The notes under the pieces: model-generated
Told to the model about the DNA's origin: nothing
What the model saw: the letters and a program-made list of their open reading frames with translations, nothing else
The model's database searches: none
Part shown: piece by piece, positions 36,992 to 45,279 of the stretch
How the letters are laid out: each line of letters opens with the position of its first letter
How positions within the stretch are numbered: the stretch's first letter is position 1
Program-made: the position numbers and the translations under genes
Assembly: GCF_036365825.1 (NCBI RefSeq)
Contig: NZ_CP142675.1
Location: forward strand, 806,001 to 870,000
Source: Qipengyuania sp. HL-TH1
GTDB lineage: Bacteria; Pseudomonadota; Alphaproteobacteria; Sphingomonadales; Sphingomonadaceae
Direction of reading: 5' to 3'
Length of the DNA: 64,000 nt

Positions 36992-38779
36992 ATGCACGCC
37001 TATCGTACCCATACCTGCGCCGCGCTGACCAAGGACAATGTCGGCGATACCGTTCGCCTGTCGGGCTGGGTGCATAAGAAGCGCGATCATGGCGGTGTGC
37101 TGTTCGTCGATCTGCGCGACCATTACGGCATCACCCAGATCGTCGCCGACGAAGACAGCGAGGCGCTGCCGGTCCTCGACAAGCTCAAGCTGGAATCGGT
37201 CGTCACCATCGATGGCGTGGTCAAGGCGCGCGCCGATGCCGCGGTGAACCCGAACCTGCCGACCGGCGGGATCGAGGTCTTTGCCCGCGCGGTCACCGTC
37301 CAGAGCCGCGCGGACGATCTTCCGCTGATCGTCAACTCGGCCGAGGACTATCCGGAAGAGACGCGTCTGAAGTACCGCTTCGTCGACCTGCGGCGCGAGC
37401 GCGTGCATGCCAACATCATGCTGCGCAACAAGGTCATCACCTCGCTGCGCCGCCGGATGACCGACCAGGGTTTCAGCGAGTTCCAGACGCCGATCCTGGG
37501 AGCTTCCAGCCCCGAAGGCGCGCGCGACTACCTCGTACCCAGCCGCCTGCACCCGGGCCGCTTTTACGCGCTCCCGCAGGCGCCGCAGATGTTCAAGCAG
37601 CTGCTGATGGTCGCCGGCTTCGACCGCTATTTCCAGATCGCGCCGTGTTTCCGCGATGAAGACCTGCGCGCCGATCGCAGCCCCGAGTTCTACCAGCTCG
37701 ACTTCGAAATGAGCTTCGTCACGCAGGAAGACGTTTTCCAGGCGATCGAACCCGTGCTGGCGGGCGTGTTCGAGGAATTCTCGGGCGGCAAGAGCGTGAC
37801 CCCCGCGGGCGAATTCCCGCGCATCCCCTATGCCGAAGCGATGCTCAAATACGGCAGCGACAAGCCCGACCTGCGCAACCCGCTGATCATCTCGGACGTG
37901 ACCGAACACTTCGAAACCTCCGGCTTCGGCCTGTTCGAGAAGATCGTCGGCGGTGGCGGCCGCGTGCGGGTGATCCCCGCACCGAACACGCATGAGAAGA
38001 GCCGCAAGTTCTTCGACGAGATGAACGACTGGGCGCGCCGCGAAGGTTTCGCGGGCCTTGGCTATGTCACCCGCAAGGGCGGCGAATTCGGCGGTCCGAT
38101 CGCCAAGAACCACGGCACCGAAGGCATGGAAAAGCTCTATGCCGAGCTGGGGCTGGGCGAGAACGATGGCCTGTTCTTTGCCGCGGGCAAGGAAAAGGAC
38201 GCCGCCAAGCTGGCTGGCGCCGCGCGCACCCGCGTGGCCGAGGAACTCGGCCTGATCGAGGAAGGCTGCTTCAAATTCTGCTGGATCGTCGATTTCCCGA
38301 TGTTCGAATATGACGAAGAACAGAAGAAAATCGATTTCAGCCACAACCCCTTCTCGATGCCGCAGGGCGAGATGGAAGCGCTGGAAACCAAGGACCCGCT
38401 CGATATCCTCGCGTGGCAGTACGACATCGTCTGCAATGGCTACGAGCTGTCCTCGGGCGCAATCCGGAACCACCGCCCCGACATCATGTACAAGGCGTTC
38501 GAACTGGCCGGTTACAGCCAGGCCGATGTCGACGAGAACTTCAGCGGCATGATCGAGGCGTTCAAGCTGGGTGCCCCGCCGCATGGCGGTTCGGCCCCGG
38601 GGATCGACCGCATCGTGATGCTGCTAGCCGACGAGCCGAACATTCGCGAAGTGATTGCCTTCCCGCTCAACCAGAAGGCGCAGGACCTGATGATGGGCGC
38701 GCCCAATCTCGTCAGCCCGCGCCAGCTGCGCGACGTGCATGTCCGGACCGTGGAAGCGCCGAAGCCTGACAATAGCTGA
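36992..38779 (+). CDS. aspS: aspartate--tRNA ligase
   Basis: AspRS charges tRNA-Asp. The 595-residue protein has the bacterial layout: OB-fold anticodon-binding domain (residues 1-110, [23 protein letters not shown]), class II motif 2 ([18 protein letters not shown]), the GAD insertion (about 290-410), and motif 3 ([17 protein letters not shown]). Many alphaproteobacteria use a non-discriminating AspRS that also charges tRNA-Asn; this cannot be settled here. No neighbour appears to be in its operon. Confidence 0.96.
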   Translation: MHAYRTHTCAALTKDNVGDTVRLSGWVHKKRDHGGVLFVDLRDHYGITQIVADEDSEALPVLDKLKLESVVTIDGVVKARADAAVNPNLPTGGIEVFARAVTVQSRADDLPLIVNSAEDYPEETRLKYRFVDLRRERVHANIMLRNKVITSLRRRMTDQGFSEFQTPILGASSPEGARDYLVPSRLHPGRFYALPQAPQMFKQLLMVAGFDRYFQIAPCFRDEDLRADRSPEFYQLDFEMSFVTQEDVFQAIEPVLAGVFEEFSGGKSVTPAGEFPRIPYAEAMLKYGSDKPDLRNPLIISDVTEHFETSGFGLFEKIVGGGGRVRVIPAPNTHEKSRKFFDEMNDWARREGFAGLGYVTRKGGEFGGPIAKNHGTEGMEKLYAELGLGENDGLFFAAGKEKDAAKLAGAARTRVAEELGLIEEGCFKFCWIVDFPMFEYDEEQKKIDFSHNPFSMPQGEMEALETKDPLDILAWQYDIVCNGYELSSGAIRNHRPDIMYKAFELAGYSQADVDENFSGMIEAFKLGAPPHGGSAPGIDRIVMLLADEPNIREVIAFPLNQKAQDLMMGAPNLVSPRQLRDVHVRTVEAPKPDNS

Positions 38780-38844
38780 CCGATTTGTTCATGACAGCGT
38801 CACCGCGCTGACCTAGACCTTCCCTCGGAGAAACGGGGGATGGA

Positions 38845-39831
38845 ATGCGGACATATTCACTGTTGGCGATGGCGGGATTGGCACTGGCCAGCCCGGATAT
38901 CGCGCTGGCCGAGGTGCTGACCGTCGAAGGTGTCTACCCGGCGCGCACGGCCGGTGCGGTCGAGGTCGAGGAAATCACGGTCGAACGCTTCGGCGGCGAT
39001 GTCGGCGAACAGCTCGCCATTGCGATCACCGACCGGTTGGAGGATGTCCGGCTGGATTCGCAGCCCTATTTCACGATCAAGTCGGCGACGGGCGGCGGTA
39101 ACACCTACCATATCTACGGTGCGGCTGGTGGGGCGCCCGAGGAGGCCTTCAGCGGTCCGGTAGGAGCCACGCTGCGGGGCACCGCAAGCGGCGAGGTTTC
39201 GGAAGTCCGCGACGGGTCGGAGAAGCGCACCCGCTGCGTGCGCCGCGACGATAACAAGAAATGCATCGAGGAAACGGTCGATGTGTTCCGCTGTCGCAAG
39301 ATGACCGTTCGCTTCTCTCCTTCGCTGCGACTCATCGCGCGTGAAGGCGGGACGCTCTACGCGGCGGACGACGACCTGGTGCAATCGCAGCGCTATTGCG
39401 CGAACGACAAGTCCGAGCCTTCGCCCGCGCGCATGATGGATTCGATGGTGGACGAGTTTGCCCAGCGCGTACGCTATGACCTTGCTCCCGAATTCAGGCG
39501 CGCGGATGTGCGCATCATGGAAAGCCGCAAGGGCCTGGCGAACGCCGATTCCAGCGCTTTCAGGGAGACGGTCCGGCTGACCAAGTCCGATCAGGCGGCG
39601 GCCTGCGTCCAGTTCGAAGCGATGCTGCCCTCCTATCCCGATCATGCGTCGCTCCTGTTCAATGCAGGCTTGTGCGCCGAACGCGATGGCCGGCTGGAAG
39701 AAGCGGCGGATCTGTATCAGCGCACGCGGATGACGGCCGACGGGCGGGCCTATGCGCAAGCCGGTCTCGACCGCGTGGCGAGCCGGATGCGCGCCGAACG
39801 CCAGCTCGACCGCCGCTATCCGCCGGGATAA
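38845..39831 (+). CDS. secreted protein of unknown function with C-terminal TPR-like repeats
   Basis: The 328-residue protein has a signal peptide (cleavage near ALAE, residue 23). The central part has repeated beta-type strands and a Cys-rich stretch with RCVRRDDNKKC and VFRCRKM. The C-terminal 90 residues look like one or two TPR units (DHASLLFNAGLCAERDGRLEEAADLYQ). It is probably periplasmic. No family is recognised. It stands between aspS and acpP with its own ATG at 38845 behind GGGGGATG; the gene has G+C-rich core-like composition. Confidence 0.8.
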   Translation: MRTYSLLAMAGLALASPDIALAEVLTVEGVYPARTAGAVEVEEITVERFGGDVGEQLAIAITDRLEDVRLDSQPYFTIKSATGGGNTYHIYGAAGGAPEEAFSGPVGATLRGTASGEVSEVRDGSEKRTRCVRRDDNKKCIEETVDVFRCRKMTVRFSPSLRLIAREGGTLYAADDDLVQSQRYCANDKSEPSPARMMDSMVDEFAQRVRYDLAPEFRRADVRIMESRKGLANADSSAFRETVRLTKSDQAAACVQFEAMLPSYPDHASLLFNAGLCAERDGRLEEAADLYQRTRMTADGRAYAQAGLDRVASRMRAERQLDRRYPPG

Positions 39832-39842
39832 GCTGGGCGCGG

Positions 39843-39873
39843 TTGGCGTTTGGTAGGGAAATCGCTTTATTAT
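39843..39873 (+). promoter_or_regulatory. candidate promoter for acpP
   Basis: TTGGCG (39843-39848) and TATTAT (39868-39873) are spaced by 19 bases. The -10 is a good match but the spacing is long. The gap before acpP is about 130 bases, so a promoter is expected here. Confidence 0.35.
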
Positions 39874-39960
39874 GCTGCTGTCGCGAGCCCCTTGCGCTTG
39901 CCAGCGGCGTTCATTAGGGCGACAGGCAATTCACAAACCCCCAATCTGAGAGGGACACAA

Positions 39961-40197
39961 ATGAGCGATACTGCCGACCGCGTGCAGAAAATTGTCGTCG
40001 AGCACCTCGGCGTCGAGGCCGACAAGGTCACCCAGGAAGCCAGCTTCATCGACGATCTCGGTGCGGACAGTCTCGACATCGTCGAGCTGGTCATGGCCTT
40101 CGAAGAGGAATTCGGCGTCGAAATCCCCGACGATGCGGCTGAGAAGATCACCACCGTCGGCGACGCGACCAAGTATATCGAAGAGCACAAGGGCTAA
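39961..40197 (+). CDS. acpP: acyl carrier protein
   Basis: AcpP carries growing acyl chains as a thioester on phosphopantetheine. The 78-residue acidic protein has the [14 protein letters not shown] helix with the modified Ser37, and opens [20 protein letters not shown] 39961 follows a GAGAGGG ribosome-binding site. It is followed by two hairpins and then fabF, the standard acpP-fabF pairing. Confidence 0.97.
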   Translation: MSDTADRVQKIVVEHLGVEADKVTQEASFIDDLGADSLDIVELVMAFEEEFGVEIPDDAAEKITTVGDATKYIEEHKG

Positions 40198-40214
40198 GCC
40201 TCGCGCTTTTCGAA

Positions 40215-40272
40215 TCCCGCACTATATGCGGGACCGGACAGGCCCGACCCCATAGCGGGCCGGGCCTGTTGT
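40215..40272 (+). terminator. double hairpin between acpP and fabF
   Basis: TCCCGC (40215-40220) pairs with GCGGGA (40228-40233), and ACAGGCCCG (40238-40246) pairs with CGGGCCTGT (40261-40269), followed by TGTCTTAT. The second is terminator-like. Partial termination here would explain the usual excess of acpP mRNA over fabF. Confidence 0.6.
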
Positions 40273-40291
40273 CTTATCTGCGGAGAATTAC

Positions 40292-41551
40292 ATGCGTCGT
40301 GTGGTCGTAACCGGACTTGGCCTCGTCACCCCCCTGGGCGGTGACGTGGAGACTTCATGGAAGAACCTGATCGCGGGCAAGAGCGGAGCCGCGCAAATCA
40401 CGCGCTTCGACACCGAGGGGCAGAAATGCACCATCGCCTGCGAGGTGAAGCCCAAGGACCACGAGTTCGGCTTCGACCCCGACAAGCGCGTCGACCACAA
40501 GGTCCAGCGGCAGGTCGATCCGTTCATCATCTATGGCATTGATGCCGCGGGCCAGGCGCTGGAAGACGCCGGCCTCGACGAGATGGACGACGAACTCAAG
40601 CTGCGCACCGGCGTCTCGATCGGCTCGGGCATCGGCGGGCTGCCGGGAATCGAGAAGGAAAGCATCGTGCTGCACGAGCGCGGCCCCGGCCGCGTGTCGC
40701 CGCACTTCGTCCATGGGCGGCTGATCAATCTCATCTCGGGCCAGGTCTCGATCAAATACGGGCTGATGGGCCCCAACCACGCGGTGGTGACGGCCTGTTC
40801 GACCGGGGCGCATTCGATCGGCGATGCCGCGCGGATGATCGCGCTCGACGATGCCGACGTCATGCTGGCGGGCGGCGCCGAAGGCACCATCAACCCGCTC
40901 GGCGTGGCCGGTTTCGCGCAGGCGCGCGCGCTCAACATGAGCATGAACGACCGCCCCACCGAAGCCAGCCGCCCCTATGACAAGGACCGCGACGGTTTCG
41001 TCATGGGCGAGGGCGCGGGCGTGGTGGTGCTCGAGGAATACGAACACGCCAAGGCACGCGGCGCGAAGATCTATGCCGAAGTGGTCGGTTATGGCCTGTC
41101 GGGCGATGCCTATCACGTCACGGCGCCGCACCCCGAAGGCAAGGGCGCCGAACTGGCCATGCGCATGGCGCTCAAGAAGGCGGGCCTGACCGCTGCGGAT
41201 ATCGATTACGTCAACGCGCATGGCACATCGACCATGGCCGACACGATCGAGCTGGGCGCGGTCAAGCGCGTGTTGGGCGACGATTTGGGCGGTGCATCGA
41301 TGAGCAGCACCAAATCGGCCATCGGGCACCTTCTGGGCGGCGCCGGTGCGGTCGAGGCGATCTTCTGCATCCTCGCGATCCGCGACCAGATCGTCCCGCC
41401 CACACTCAATCTCGACAATCCCGACGAGGGCACCGAAGGTGTCGACCTGGTCCCCAAGCAGGCCAAGCAGCGCGAAGTGAAGGCGGTGCTCAACAACAGC
41501 TTCGGGTTCGGCGGCACCAATGCATCGCTGATCCTCAAACAGGTCGATTGA
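40292..41551 (+). CDS. fabF: beta-ketoacyl-ACP synthase II
   Basis: FabF condenses malonyl-ACP with acyl-ACP in fatty acid elongation. The 419 residues have the thiolase-fold catalytic triad: Cys169 in VVTACSTGAHS, a His in VNAHGTSTMADTIE and a His in SAIGHLLGGAGAVE. The N-terminal RRVVVTGLGLVTPLGGDV is characteristic. Its stop is followed one base later by the GTG start of mltG, making an operon. Confidence 0.97.
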   Translation: MRRVVVTGLGLVTPLGGDVETSWKNLIAGKSGAAQITRFDTEGQKCTIACEVKPKDHEFGFDPDKRVDHKVQRQVDPFIIYGIDAAGQALEDAGLDEMDDELKLRTGVSIGSGIGGLPGIEKESIVLHERGPGRVSPHFVHGRLINLISGQVSIKYGLMGPNHAVVTACSTGAHSIGDAARMIALDDADVMLAGGAEGTINPLGVAGFAQARALNMSMNDRPTEASRPYDKDRDGFVMGEGAGVVVLEEYEHAKARGAKIYAEVVGYGLSGDAYHVTAPHPEGKGAELAMRMALKKAGLTAADIDYVNAHGTSTMADTIELGAVKRVLGDDLGGASMSSTKSAIGHLLGGAGAVEAIFCILAIRDQIVPPTLNLDNPDEGTEGVDLVPKQAKQREVKAVLNNSFGFGGTNASLILKQVD

Positions 41552-41552
41552 C

Positions 41553-42524
41553 GTGAAAAAGGCCGGGTGCCTCCTCGCAGGCGTCCTCGCGCTGGTTCTC
41601 GCCATCGGGGCGATCTGGTTCCTGTCGGGCTGGTGGGGCACCGCCGAGATCGACGAGGACACCAACTTCATCGTTCCGTCGGGGGCCAGCCTGACTTCGG
41701 TCGCCGACAAGCTCGGTGACGAAGGGCTGATCGCCAATCCCGAAGGCTTCCTGCTGCGCGCCAAGCTGTTCGGTTCGTCGGATCCGATCATGGCGGGCGA
41801 ATTTCTGCTGCCCGCCGGGGTGAGCAATGCGCAGATCCTCGACACCTTCCAGCATGGCGAGGTGATCCGGCGCTTCGTGACCATTCCCGAAGGCCTGCCC
41901 TCGGTACTGGTCCACGAACGGCTGATGGCGGAAGATCACCTGACCGGCGAAATCCCGGTGCCGGTCGAAGGCTCGGTGCTGCCCGATACCTATGACTTCG
42001 AGCGCGGCGAGGCGCGCAGCGCGGTGCTCGCGCGGATGCAGGCGGCCATGCAGAACTATCTCGCCGAAGCCTGGCCCAAGCGCGCGCCCGACATCGCGGT
42101 CGACAATGTGAAGGACGCAGTAATCCTCGCCTCGATCGTCGAGAAGGAAACCGGGGTCGCGCGCGAGCGCAGGATGGTCGCCGGGCTCTATTCCAACCGC
42201 GTGAAGGACGGCATGCTGCTGCAGGCCGACCCGACGATCATCTACCCGCTCACCAAGGGCAAGCCGCTGGGGCGGCGCATCCGCCAGTCCGAAATCGCCG
42301 CGATCAACGATTACAATACCTATACGATGGTCGGCCTGCCCAAGGGGCCGATCACCAATCCCGGGCGCGAAGCGATCGCGGCGGTGCTGAACCCCGCGGA
42401 AACGAGCGCGCGCTACATGGTTGCCGATGGCACCGGGGGGCATGCCTTTGCGGAGACGCTGGAAGAGCATAACCGCAACGTCGCCGAATGGTTCGAGATC
42501 CGCCGCCGCCGCGGGGAAATGTGA
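41553..42524 (+). CDS. mltG: endolytic transglycosylase MltG
   Basis: MltG is a membrane-anchored murein transglycosylase that cuts nascent glycan strands. The 323-residue protein has one N-terminal membrane helix (about 6-26) and a YceG domain. The catalytic Glu is in ILASIVEKET, followed by LYSNRVKDGMLLQADPT and NTYTMVGLPKGPITNPG, all characteristic. It starts at GTG 41553, one base after fabF, and overlaps the next gene (GTGA). Confidence 0.94.
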   Translation: MKKAGCLLAGVLALVLAIGAIWFLSGWWGTAEIDEDTNFIVPSGASLTSVADKLGDEGLIANPEGFLLRAKLFGSSDPIMAGEFLLPAGVSNAQILDTFQHGEVIRRFVTIPEGLPSVLVHERLMAEDHLTGEIPVPVEGSVLPDTYDFERGEARSAVLARMQAAMQNYLAEAWPKRAPDIAVDNVKDAVILASIVEKETGVARERRMVAGLYSNRVKDGMLLQADPTIIYPLTKGKPLGRRIRQSEIAAINDYNTYTMVGLPKGPITNPGREAIAAVLNPAETSARYMVADGTGGHAFAETLEEHNRNVAEWFEIRRRRGEM

Positions 42525-43051
42525 GCGCGGCGGACGCCGCCCCGCTGATCGTCACCGCGCAATTGCCGCGCGACCTGCACGCCCGTTACACGGCGCTGCG
42601 AACCGAGCATTTCCCGCCCGAGCGCAACTATCTCGACGCGCATGTCACGCTGTTCCACGCGCTTCCGGCCATGTGCGAGGCGGAGGCCTGTACCCATCTC
42701 AAACGCCTTGCGGGCGAATTCGCGCCGGTTGCGGGGCAGGTCGAGGGGTTGATGTCGCTCGGCGGCGGCACTGCGATCAAGCTGTCCAGCCCCGACATGC
42801 TCGCGCTGCGCGACATGATCGCCGAGCATTTTCGCGGCATGCTGACGCAGCAGGACCAGCATCGCCCGCGCTTGCACGTCACGATCCAGAACAAGGTCAC
42901 CGCCAAGGAGGCCAAGGCGCTGCAAGCGGCGCTGGCGGGCACGATCGAACCCCGCCCCTTCGCCTTTCGCGGCCTTGCGCTCTTTCGCTATCGCGGCGGG
43001 CCGTGGGAAGCGGTAAAGGAATTTGCATTCAGGGGCCGGAGCGCGGCATAA
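42521..43051 (+). CDS. 2'-5' RNA ligase family protein (2H phosphoesterase)
   Basis: The 176-residue product belongs to the 2H phosphoesterase superfamily, defined by two HxTx motifs. These are His41-Val-Thr-Leu (DAHVTLF) and His119-Val-Thr-Ile (LHVTIQNKV). Relatives act on RNA 2',3'-cyclic phosphates or 2'-5' linkages; the substrate here is unknown. It starts at GTG 42521 overlapping the mltG stop and so is the last gene of the fabF-mltG run. It is unlike the bacterial ThpR length and layout in detail, so it is a family-level call. Confidence 0.8.
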   Translation: MSAADAAPLIVTAQLPRDLHARYTALRTEHFPPERNYLDAHVTLFHALPAMCEAEACTHLKRLAGEFAPVAGQVEGLMSLGGGTAIKLSSPDMLALRDMIAEHFRGMLTQQDQHRPRLHVTIQNKVTAKEAKALQAALAGTIEPRPFAFRGLALFRYRGGPWEAVKEFAFRGRSAA

Positions 43052-43078
43052 GAGCCGTGCTTTACGAGGGGACGGGGG

Positions 43079-43774
43079 ATGGCTGAAATCGCCACTATCT
43101 TGGCTTATGCTGCGGCGTTGCTGGCGGTCGCGGCGATGGCAGCGACCACGATCAGGCAGCTGCGCTATGCGATGTTTGTCGCCGGGCTTGCAGCGCTGGC
43201 GCATTTCGCGCTGACCGACCAGCTTGGCTGGGCAATCATCGCCGCGGTCTTTTTGATCATCAACGGGATGCAGATATCGGTGCTGCGCCGCCGTGCGCGG
43301 CGCGGCGCGATGCTGGAAGAGGAAACCAGCCTGTTCCAGCGCCTGCTCGGTATCGAGGATGCCGGCCGCCAGCAGCGCCTGCGCGATCTGATGGAATGGC
43401 GCGATGTCGACGCGGGCGCGGTGCTGATGAACCAGCACCAGCCCGACCCGCCGCTGATCTATGTGGCGCGCGGCGCGGCGCGGGTGGAGTGCGACGGCAA
43501 GGTCGTGGGCACCTGCGGCCCGGAGGAGTTTCTCGGCGAGATGAGTCTGGTGTCGGGCCAGACCGCCTCGGCCACGGTGGTGGTGACCGAACGCACCCGC
43601 GTGGCGACTTTCGACCGCGATGCGCTGGCGCATTATGCGCGCGCCGTGCCCGAGGTCGATACCGCGCTGACGCATGCGCTCAACCGTGGGCTGGCAGCCA
43701 AGGTCCGGCGCATGAACGAGGCGGCATCGCAAGCATCCGCAGAAAACGCGGACGAGGCGCATTTGCGCGGTTGA
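43079..43774 (+). CDS. membrane-anchored cyclic-nucleotide-binding domain protein
   Basis: The 231-residue protein has three N-terminal hydrophobic helices (about 3-22, 30-44 and 48-68) followed by a cNMP-binding (Crp-like) domain at about 95-200. The domain has LIYVARGAARVE, the phosphate-binding-cassette area CGPEEFLGEMSLVSGQTASATVVV, and ERTRVATFDRDAL. There is no HTH, so it is not a Crp transcription factor. The Popeye-domain arrangement of membrane helices plus cNMP-binding domain is similar. Its role and ligand are unknown. The gene lies 28 bases after the RNA ligase-like gene and 69 before tRNA-Met. Confidence 0.75.
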   Translation: MAEIATILAYAAALLAVAAMAATTIRQLRYAMFVAGLAALAHFALTDQLGWAIIAAVFLIINGMQISVLRRRARRGAMLEEETSLFQRLLGIEDAGRQQRLRDLMEWRDVDAGAVLMNQHQPDPPLIYVARGAARVECDGKVVGTCGPEEFLGEMSLVSGQTASATVVVTERTRVATFDRDALAHYARAVPEVDTALTHALNRGLAAKVRRMNEAASQASAENADEAHLRG

Positions 43775-43799
43775 CCGCAATCGCGGACCGCCCTAAATG
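43771..43799 (+). promoter_or_regulatory. candidate promoter for tRNA-Met
   Basis: TTGACC (43771-43776) is followed after 17 bases by TAAATG (43794-43799), with five of six -35 and three of six -10 matches. It overlaps the stop of the preceding gene and lies 44 bases before the tRNA. Confidence 0.45.
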
Positions 43800-43842
43800 C
43801 GCCGCCTGCCGAGGGGGCTATCGCCCCGGCATGCCTCTATGG

Positions 43843-43919
43843 GGCGGAGTAGCTCAGGTGGTTAGAGCAGCGGAATCATAATCCGCGTGTCGGGGGTTCA
43901 AGTCCCTCCTCCGCTACCA
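43843..43919 (+). tRNA. tRNA-Met (anticodon CAT)
   Basis: The acceptor GGCGGAG (43843-43849) pairs with CTCCGCT with one G-T pair. The anticodon stem GCGGA/TCCGC encloses loop ATCATAA with anticodon CAT. The T-arm contains TTCAAGT and the CCA end is encoded at 43917-43919. Its 3' part from base 43872 is repeated exactly at 46406-46454, so it is the attachment site of the following island. Whether it is elongator methionine or another CAT tRNA (for example the tRNA-Ile precursor) cannot be fixed by the sequence alone. Confidence 0.93.
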
Positions 43920-43920
43920 A
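43872..43920 (+). repeat. left attachment site (attL) within tRNA-Met
   Basis: This 49-base segment, from the anticodon stem to the CCA end plus one base, is identical to 46406-46454. Integration into a tRNA gene with restoration of its 3' end is the standard signature of tyrosine-recombinase elements. The identity was checked base by base. Confidence 0.9.
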
Positions 43921-44101
43921 ATTTGGTAAAGCGCTAGCTCTACAGTTGAAGCTTATTGCCAGATTCTGGCCCTTTGGTATGGGCGCACTGAAGCCGGTGA
44001 TGTAAGAGCATACATCGCCCTAAACCGTTGCGCAGTGCTGGAAACTTCAGGTAGTGACGAGTGGAAAGTTGCCTGCCAGGCGATTGGTTCTGAAAGTTGC
44101 A

Positions 44102-44236
44102 ATGCCTATTCAACAAACCATACTCAGCCTATTTTGTGGGTGTGGCGGCTTGGATCTCGGTTTCGAAAACGCCGGATACAAAGCCGAATTGCTCACCGAC
44201 TTTCTAGAGGAGGGGAAACGAAGGATTGGGTCCTAG
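44102..44236 (+). pseudogene. truncated DNA (cytosine-5) methyltransferase, N-terminal remnant
   Basis: The frame encodes 44 residues. TILSLFCGCGGLDLGFENAG is methyltransferase motif I with the SAM-binding F-x-G-x-G and the start of motif II (YKAELLTDF); then an unrelated LEEGKRRIGS and a stop follow. A real enzyme is 300 residues or more and needs the PC motif, so this is an N-terminal remnant. It ends 17 bases before the palindromic repeat at 44253, consistent with loss of the rest by recombination. Confidence 0.65.
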
Positions 44237-44252
44237 AGTTCAATCTTCATCA

Positions 44253-44307
44253 ACGTAGACGCGTCTACCAACCGTTTCCGTTGGAATCATAATCTGCGGC
44301 TCCGCTA
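44253..44307 (+). repeat. internal decayed attachment site with element-end palindrome
   Basis: Bases 44253-44298 match 46376-46421 at 43 of 46 positions. The segment contains the palindrome GTAGACGCGTCTAC at 44255-44268, then the first bases of the att core (44283-44298). Here the core has lost about 22 internal bases and rejoins as TCCGCTA (44301-44307). It looks like the junction between two elements that integrated in tandem at the same tRNA. Confidence 0.65.
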
Positions 44308-44469
44308 TTCCACACTCACGTTCTTCGTGATCCCGAGAAGAATGTGGCCCTTGAGATTGGGGAGAGGCGGGGTTGGGGGCCATCTTGCAAAAAACCGGAG
44401 CACATGCTCTCGCCAACCCATCGGATCATCGCAATTTGCAAATTCTGTAACGAGTTCTAGAACCCGAGC

Positions 44470-45279
44470 ATGGGGGATGATCTCGTTCTGACTCGAAACA
44501 ATGTGTCGGTGCGCGGCAACGAGGGACGAGCGCTAGTTTTTGCTCACGGCTTCGGTTGTGATCAACACATGTGGAAGGACGTTGCGCACCAATTCGAGGC
44601 AGACTTTCAGGTTGTGCTTTTCGACCATGTCGGTGCGGGGGAGTCCGACTTATCAGCCTATGATCCAGCCAAATACTCGTCGCTAGACGGTTATGCGTCC
44701 GACTTGGTTGAAATTGGAAATGCGCTCGGCCTTCAGAATGCTGTGATCATTGGGCACTCTGTCAGCGCAATGATCGGCGCTCTCGCTTCGATCAGGCGAC
44801 CGGATCAGTTTGGCGAGATCGTGATGGTCGGCCCATCGCCCCGTTACATCGACGACGACGATTATTTGGGAGGCTTCTCTAAGGCGCAGCTCGAGGAGCT
44901 GCTAAGCTTTCTAGATGAGAACCACCTCGGATGGTCAGCCGCAATGGCACCCCAGATTATGGGTAACGGCGATAGACCGGAACTGGGCGAGCGGCTCACG
45001 AAATCGTTTTGCGCGACCGACCCGGACATCGCTCGCGAATTCGCAAGGGTGACATTCTACGGAGATAACCGGAAGGATCTGCCGGACGTCACCGCGCGAA
45101 CGCTGGTTCTTCAGTGCCAGCAGGACATCATCGCTCCAGAAAAGGTCGGGCAATATGTTCATGCTAACTTGCCGAACAGCGAATACAGGTTGCTTAGAGC
45201 GACCGGGCACTGCCCAAATCTCAGTGCGCCAGACGAGGTGATCAACGCGATCCGTGACTTCCTCAAATCTTCCAACTGA
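44470..45279 (+). CDS. RsbQ-like alpha/beta hydrolase
   Basis: The 269-residue protein closely resembles Bacillus RsbQ, the hydrolase that activates the PAS phosphatase RsbP in energy stress and is a structural relative of plant strigolactone/karrikin receptors. Motifs are FAHGFGCDQHMW, VVLFDHVGAGESDL, the nucleophile Ser97 in IIGHSVSAMIG, MVGPSPRYI, Asp219 in QQDIIAP, and His247 in RATGHCPN; spacing matches RsbQ (Ser96, Asp219, His247). The ATG at 44470 is followed by a clear hydrolase start. It overlaps the PAS-kinase gene by 26 bases, forming a two-gene signalling unit. It lies on the island and has lower G+C than the core. Confidence 0.9.
   Translation: MGDDLVLTRNNVSVRGNEGRALVFAHGFGCDQHMWKDVAHQFEADFQVVLFDHVGAGESDLSAYDPAKYSSLDGYASDLVEIGNALGLQNAVIIGHSVSAMIGALASIRRPDQFGEIVMVGPSPRYIDDDDYLGGFSKAQLEELLSFLDENHLGWSAAMAPQIMGNGDRPELGERLTKSFCATDPDIAREFARVTFYGDNRKDLPDVTARTLVLQCQQDIIAPEKVGQYVHANLPNSEYRLLRATGHCPNLSAPDEVINAIRDFLKSSN

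Noticed and set aside
35882..38584. 900-codon open frame antisense to aspS
   Set aside because: It runs opposite a complete, clearly recognised AspRS. It is a shadow frame caused by G+C-rich third positions, with His/Arg/Gln-rich low-information sequence.
44308..44460. Short open frame (about 49 codons) between the internal att copy and the RsbQ-like gene
   Set aside because: It has no start codon or ribosome-binding site in a useful place and no recognised similarity. It could be a remnant but cannot be supported.
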